64,000 nucleotides of DNA from Stenotrophomonas maltophilia. Its GTDB lineage: Bacteria; Pseudomonadota; Gammaproteobacteria; Xanthomonadales; Xanthomonadaceae. The notes under the pieces are model-generated. The model was given only the letters and a program-made list of their open reading frames with translations. It was not told the origin of the DNA and did not search any database. Below are positions 62,067 to 64,000 of the stretch, piece by piece. Within the stretch, counting starts at the first letter, position 1; each line of letters begins with the position of its first letter. Both the position numbers and the translations under genes were made by a program. The stretch spans positions 1,143,501 to 1,207,500 of the forward strand of contig NZ_CP106759.1 in the NCBI RefSeq assembly GCF_025642255.1, given 5' to 3'.

Positions 62067-63317
62067 TCAACGCAGCGTCTGCTTCAGTGTCTCGGCATTG
62101 CCGTCGTTCGGCGCGGCTGGAACCTGCAGCAGGTGCGCCAGCAGCGGATAGACATCGACGTTGTCGAAGCCGTCGATCAGCAGCCCCTGTCGGAACGACG
62201 GGCCGCTCGCCACGAACACCGCACGCATCGACGGCAGCGCCGGATCGTAGCCGTGCGAGCCGCCGTCGCGACGATCGCGCCTGGCGATCCAGTCCCGGGT
62301 CAGCGCGTCCCAGCCTTCATCCATCTGGCAGACGATGGCGGGTATGCGTGGATGCGTGCCGTAATGCCAGCGCGCAGGCAGGTTCTCCTTCTTCCAGCAT
62401 TCGTAGTGGGCATGGCGGCCGAGCAGGGCACGTTCGGCCTCGGCTTCACGCCCCGCGACCGGCGCGAAGCCGACCGACTGGCCCTGGCTGACGTTGCGTG
62501 CGATGGCCGGGTCCACCATCGACTCGGTGGCGATCACCTGGCCGTCGCCCACCGCGGCCATGCCGTGATCGGAAACCACGATCACATTGGTGGTGGCTGT
62601 CAGGCCACGCTGCTGCAGTCCGTCGAGCACCTGGCCGACAACCTGGTCGGCCCGCACGATGGCTGCCGTGTACTGCTGCGACTGCGGCCCATGGTGATGT
62701 CCGGCCTTGTCGACGTGTTCCATGTACAGCGTGGCCAGGCGCGGCGCCTCGGCATCGCTGCGTGCCAGCCAGCCCAGTACGGTCTGCACACGTTGCTCGA
62801 ACGGTTCCTTGTCGTTATACGCCAGCCACTGGCTGGGGCGCACGCCCTTGATCTCCGCTTCGCTGCCCGGCCAGGACCAGGTCGCGGAACGCACGCCGGC
62901 TTTCTCCGCGCTGACCCAGATCGGCTCGCCGCCCCACCAGTCGCTGCGGGTGACCGCCTCGCGGTTGCTCAGCGCGAAACTGCCCAGCGATGCGTCGTCC
63001 ATCGCATTGTGGATGATGCCGTGATGGTCAGGGCGCAGACCGGTCACGATGGTGTAGTGGTTGGGGAAGGTCAGCGAGGGATAGGAGGGCGTCATCCAGC
63101 GTGCGCGCACGCCGCTGTCGATCATCCGCTGCAGGTTCGGCGTCAGCCCGCGGTCCAGCGCGTCGGCACGCAGGCCATCGATGGAGATCAGCAGCAGCTT
63201 CGGCGGTGCGGCCGTTGCCGCAGGCGTGGAGACGGTGGCGGTCGGGGCGGGTGCGGTGGTGCAGGCGGCCAACGGCAGCAGCAGCGCCAGCGCGCAGGTC
63301 AGGCGTACGGAAGTCAT
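62067..63317 (-). CDS. nucleotide pyrophosphatase/phosphodiesterase lipoprotein
   Basis: A 416-residue alkaline-phosphatase-superfamily enzyme of the NPP type. The signal MTSVRLTCALALLLPLAACT has a lipobox (LAAC). Zinc ligands and the nucleophile are seen as D47 (LLLISIDGLR) and T83 in SYPSLTFPNHYTIVTGLRPD, with VVSDHGMAAVG and the GSHGYDP loop completing the two-zinc site. The pattern is that of the Xanthomonas NPP, which hydrolyses phosphodiester bonds of nucleotides. It acts in the periplasm. REPs lie at its 3' end. Confidence 0.92.
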   Translation of the reverse strand: MTSVRLTCALALLLPLAACTTAPAPTATVSTPAATAAPPKLLLISIDGLRADALDRGLTPNLQRMIDSGVRARWMTPSYPSLTFPNHYTIVTGLRPDHHGIIHNAMDDASLGSFALSNREAVTRSDWWGGEPIWVSAEKAGVRSATWSWPGSEAEIKGVRPSQWLAYNDKEPFEQRVQTVLGWLARSDAEAPRLATLYMEHVDKAGHHHGPQSQQYTAAIVRADQVVGQVLDGLQQRGLTATTNVIVVSDHGMAAVGDGQVIATESMVDPAIARNVSQGQSVGFAPVAGREAEAERALLGRHAHYECWKKENLPARWHYGTHPRIPAIVCQMDEGWDALTRDWIARRDRRDGGSHGYDPALPSMRAVFVASGPSFRQGLLIDGFDNVDVYPLLAHLLQVPAAPNDGNAETLKQTLR

Positions 63318-63377
63318 CCGCCCATCATAGTGCGAGGTAATGACGCGCCCAAGACACGGCGCGCCAGGACCGTCCGC

Positions 63378-63414
63378 GGTCAGATCCCTTTCCCACGGGA
63401 AAAGGGATCTAACC
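63378..63414. repeat. dispersed palindrome, copy 2
   Basis: A relative of the palindrome at 55021: ggtcagatccctttccc and ggaaaagggatctaacc around acg. It lies between the phosphodiesterase gene (divergent start) and ogt. Confidence 0.7.
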
Positions 63415-63425
63415 CCGATCTCCCA

Positions 63426-63917
63426 TCAGGCGAACAGCGGTACCTGGCGTTGCTCAAGCCGCAGCAGTGCTGCCTTGGTCTCCAGTCCGCCGCCGAAACC
63501 GGTCAGCGCTCCGTTGCTGCCGATCACGCGATGGCAGGGCAGGATGATCGGCAGGGGATTGCGGCCGTTGGCGGCGCCGACCGCGCGCGTCGCGCTGGGC
63601 TGGCCCAGGTGCTGCGCCAACTGCAGGTAGCTCCAGGTCTGGCCGAACGGTATCAACGCCAGGGCGTGCCACACGCGCAGCTGGAACGGGGTGCCGCGCG
63701 GTGCCAGCAGCAGATCGAATGTGCTGCGTTCGCCATGCAGGTACTGCAGCAGCTGTTCGCGGGCCTCGGGAAACGCGCCGGGCGCATTGTGCCAGTCGCT
63801 GCGTCCGCGCGCGGGGTGGCGGTTTTCAGGAAACAGCACGTGGGCCAGGCCACGTTCGTCACCGGCGATGGTGAGCTCGCCGATCGGGCTGTCAAAACGG
63901 TCGAACAACAACGTCAT
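63426..63917 (-). CDS. ogt: O6-methylguanine-DNA methyltransferase
   Basis: A 163-residue suicide repair protein that moves the alkyl group from O6-alkylguanine to its own cysteine. The acceptor is C128 in PIILPCHRVIG. The N-terminal RNase H-like ferredoxin part and the C-terminal domain with FGQTWSYLQLAQHLGQPSAT and RAVGAANGRNPLPI are present. ATG 63917 has GGAGA upstream and overlaps the end of the glycosylase gene as ATGA, so they form a repair operon. Confidence 0.95.
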   Translation of the reverse strand: MTLLFDRFDSPIGELTIAGDERGLAHVLFPENRHPARGRSDWHNAPGAFPEAREQLLQYLHGERSTFDLLLAPRGTPFQLRVWHALALIPFGQTWSYLQLAQHLGQPSATRAVGAANGRNPLPIILPCHRVIGSNGALTGFGGGLETKAALLRLEQRQVPLFA

Positions 63918-64000
63918 GTCGGTTCTCCAACGAACGTGCCGGACAGATGCCACAGATGCAGCACCGCATACGAGCGCCAGGGGCGCCAGGGCTGGGATCG
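63914..64000 (-). CDS. C-terminal end of an AlkA-type DNA glycosylase (start outside window)
   Basis: Only 28 codons and the stop lie in the window, in the frame that reads RSQPWRPWRSYAVLHLWHLS. The WRPWRSYAxxHLW block is the conserved last helix of AlkA/3-methyladenine DNA glycosylase II, alone or fused to Ada. Its TGA overlaps the ogt ATG. The pairing with ogt supports an alkylation-repair operon. Confidence 0.7.
   Translation of the reverse strand, partial: RSQPWRPWRSYAVLHLWHLSGTFVGEPT

Overview
The window is GC-rich, gene-dense chromosomal DNA that looks like Stenotrophomonas, most likely the S. maltophilia complex (Xanthomonadaceae). The evidence is the codon usage, GTAG-type REP elements built on gtagcgccgggccatgcccg, a complete creBCD operon, multiple efflux systems, secreted peptidases and two TonB-dependent receptors. 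This is inferred from content, not from a database match. No intergenic gap exceeds 300 bases. I saw no tRNA, rRNA, CRISPR array, insertion sequence or integrase.

Layout. 1-8.2 kb: truncated MATE exporter, small lipoprotein, Hsp15 (hslR), katG with a candidate OxyR site, a DUF937/YidB-like protein, mutS and a DUF6624 protein. 8.4-11.2 kb: M16 peptidase fusion. 11.3-18.1 kb (minus strand): a surface and c-di-GMP locus reading trimeric autotransporter adhesin, secreted subtilase, EAL phosphodiesterase, Cys-rich CheW-like protein, small helical protein. A divergent histidine kinase and a convergent response regulator follow to 20.3 kb. 21-25.7 kb: TolC, HlyD and two ABC-2 permeases without an ATPase. 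25.8-30 kb: argP/argO-like pair, a ParD-like and methionine aminopeptidase operon, a VOC protein and a PPP-type phosphoesterase. 30.2-34.4 kb: HxlR regulator and MFS exporter sharing a long inverted repeat, then a FepA-like siderophore receptor with a Fur box. 34.6-45.2 kb: czcD, nfi, gpmA, an M13 peptidase lipoprotein, an HD-GYP protein, mfd, a GNAT protein and rlmJ. 45.2-49.2 kb: creBCD plus one hypothetical gene. 49.3-52.9 kb: M28 peptidase, gltX, zur.

The most notable feature is at 52.8-55.0 kb. A lower-GC block with an OLD/SMC-like AAA ATPase and a DUF4276 (TOPRIM-like) protein sits immediately after zur and is flanked by a 133-bp direct repeat of the last 43 codons of zur. The two copies differ at three positions, all synonymous. 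This looks like a small gene-restoring insertion into the 3' end of zur that carries a candidate two-gene defence system, with no recombinase of its own.

55-64 kb: a TetR-EmrB-EmrA efflux operon with a perfect palindromic operator, a His/Asp-rich ZnuD-like zinc receptor divergent from a MerC-domain protein with a candidate Zur box between them, ribosomal protein bTHX, a tandem REP array, a nucleotide pyrophosphatase/phosphodiesterase lipoprotein, ogt, and the end of an AlkA-type glycosylase gene.

Functional themes are drug efflux (MATE, MFS, EmrAB, RND-like adaptor sets), metal and iron uptake (FepA-like, ZnuD-like, Zur, CzcD), DNA repair (mutS, mfd, nfi, ogt, alkA), cell-surface adhesion and c-di-GMP control, and beta-lactam or envelope sensing (creBCD).
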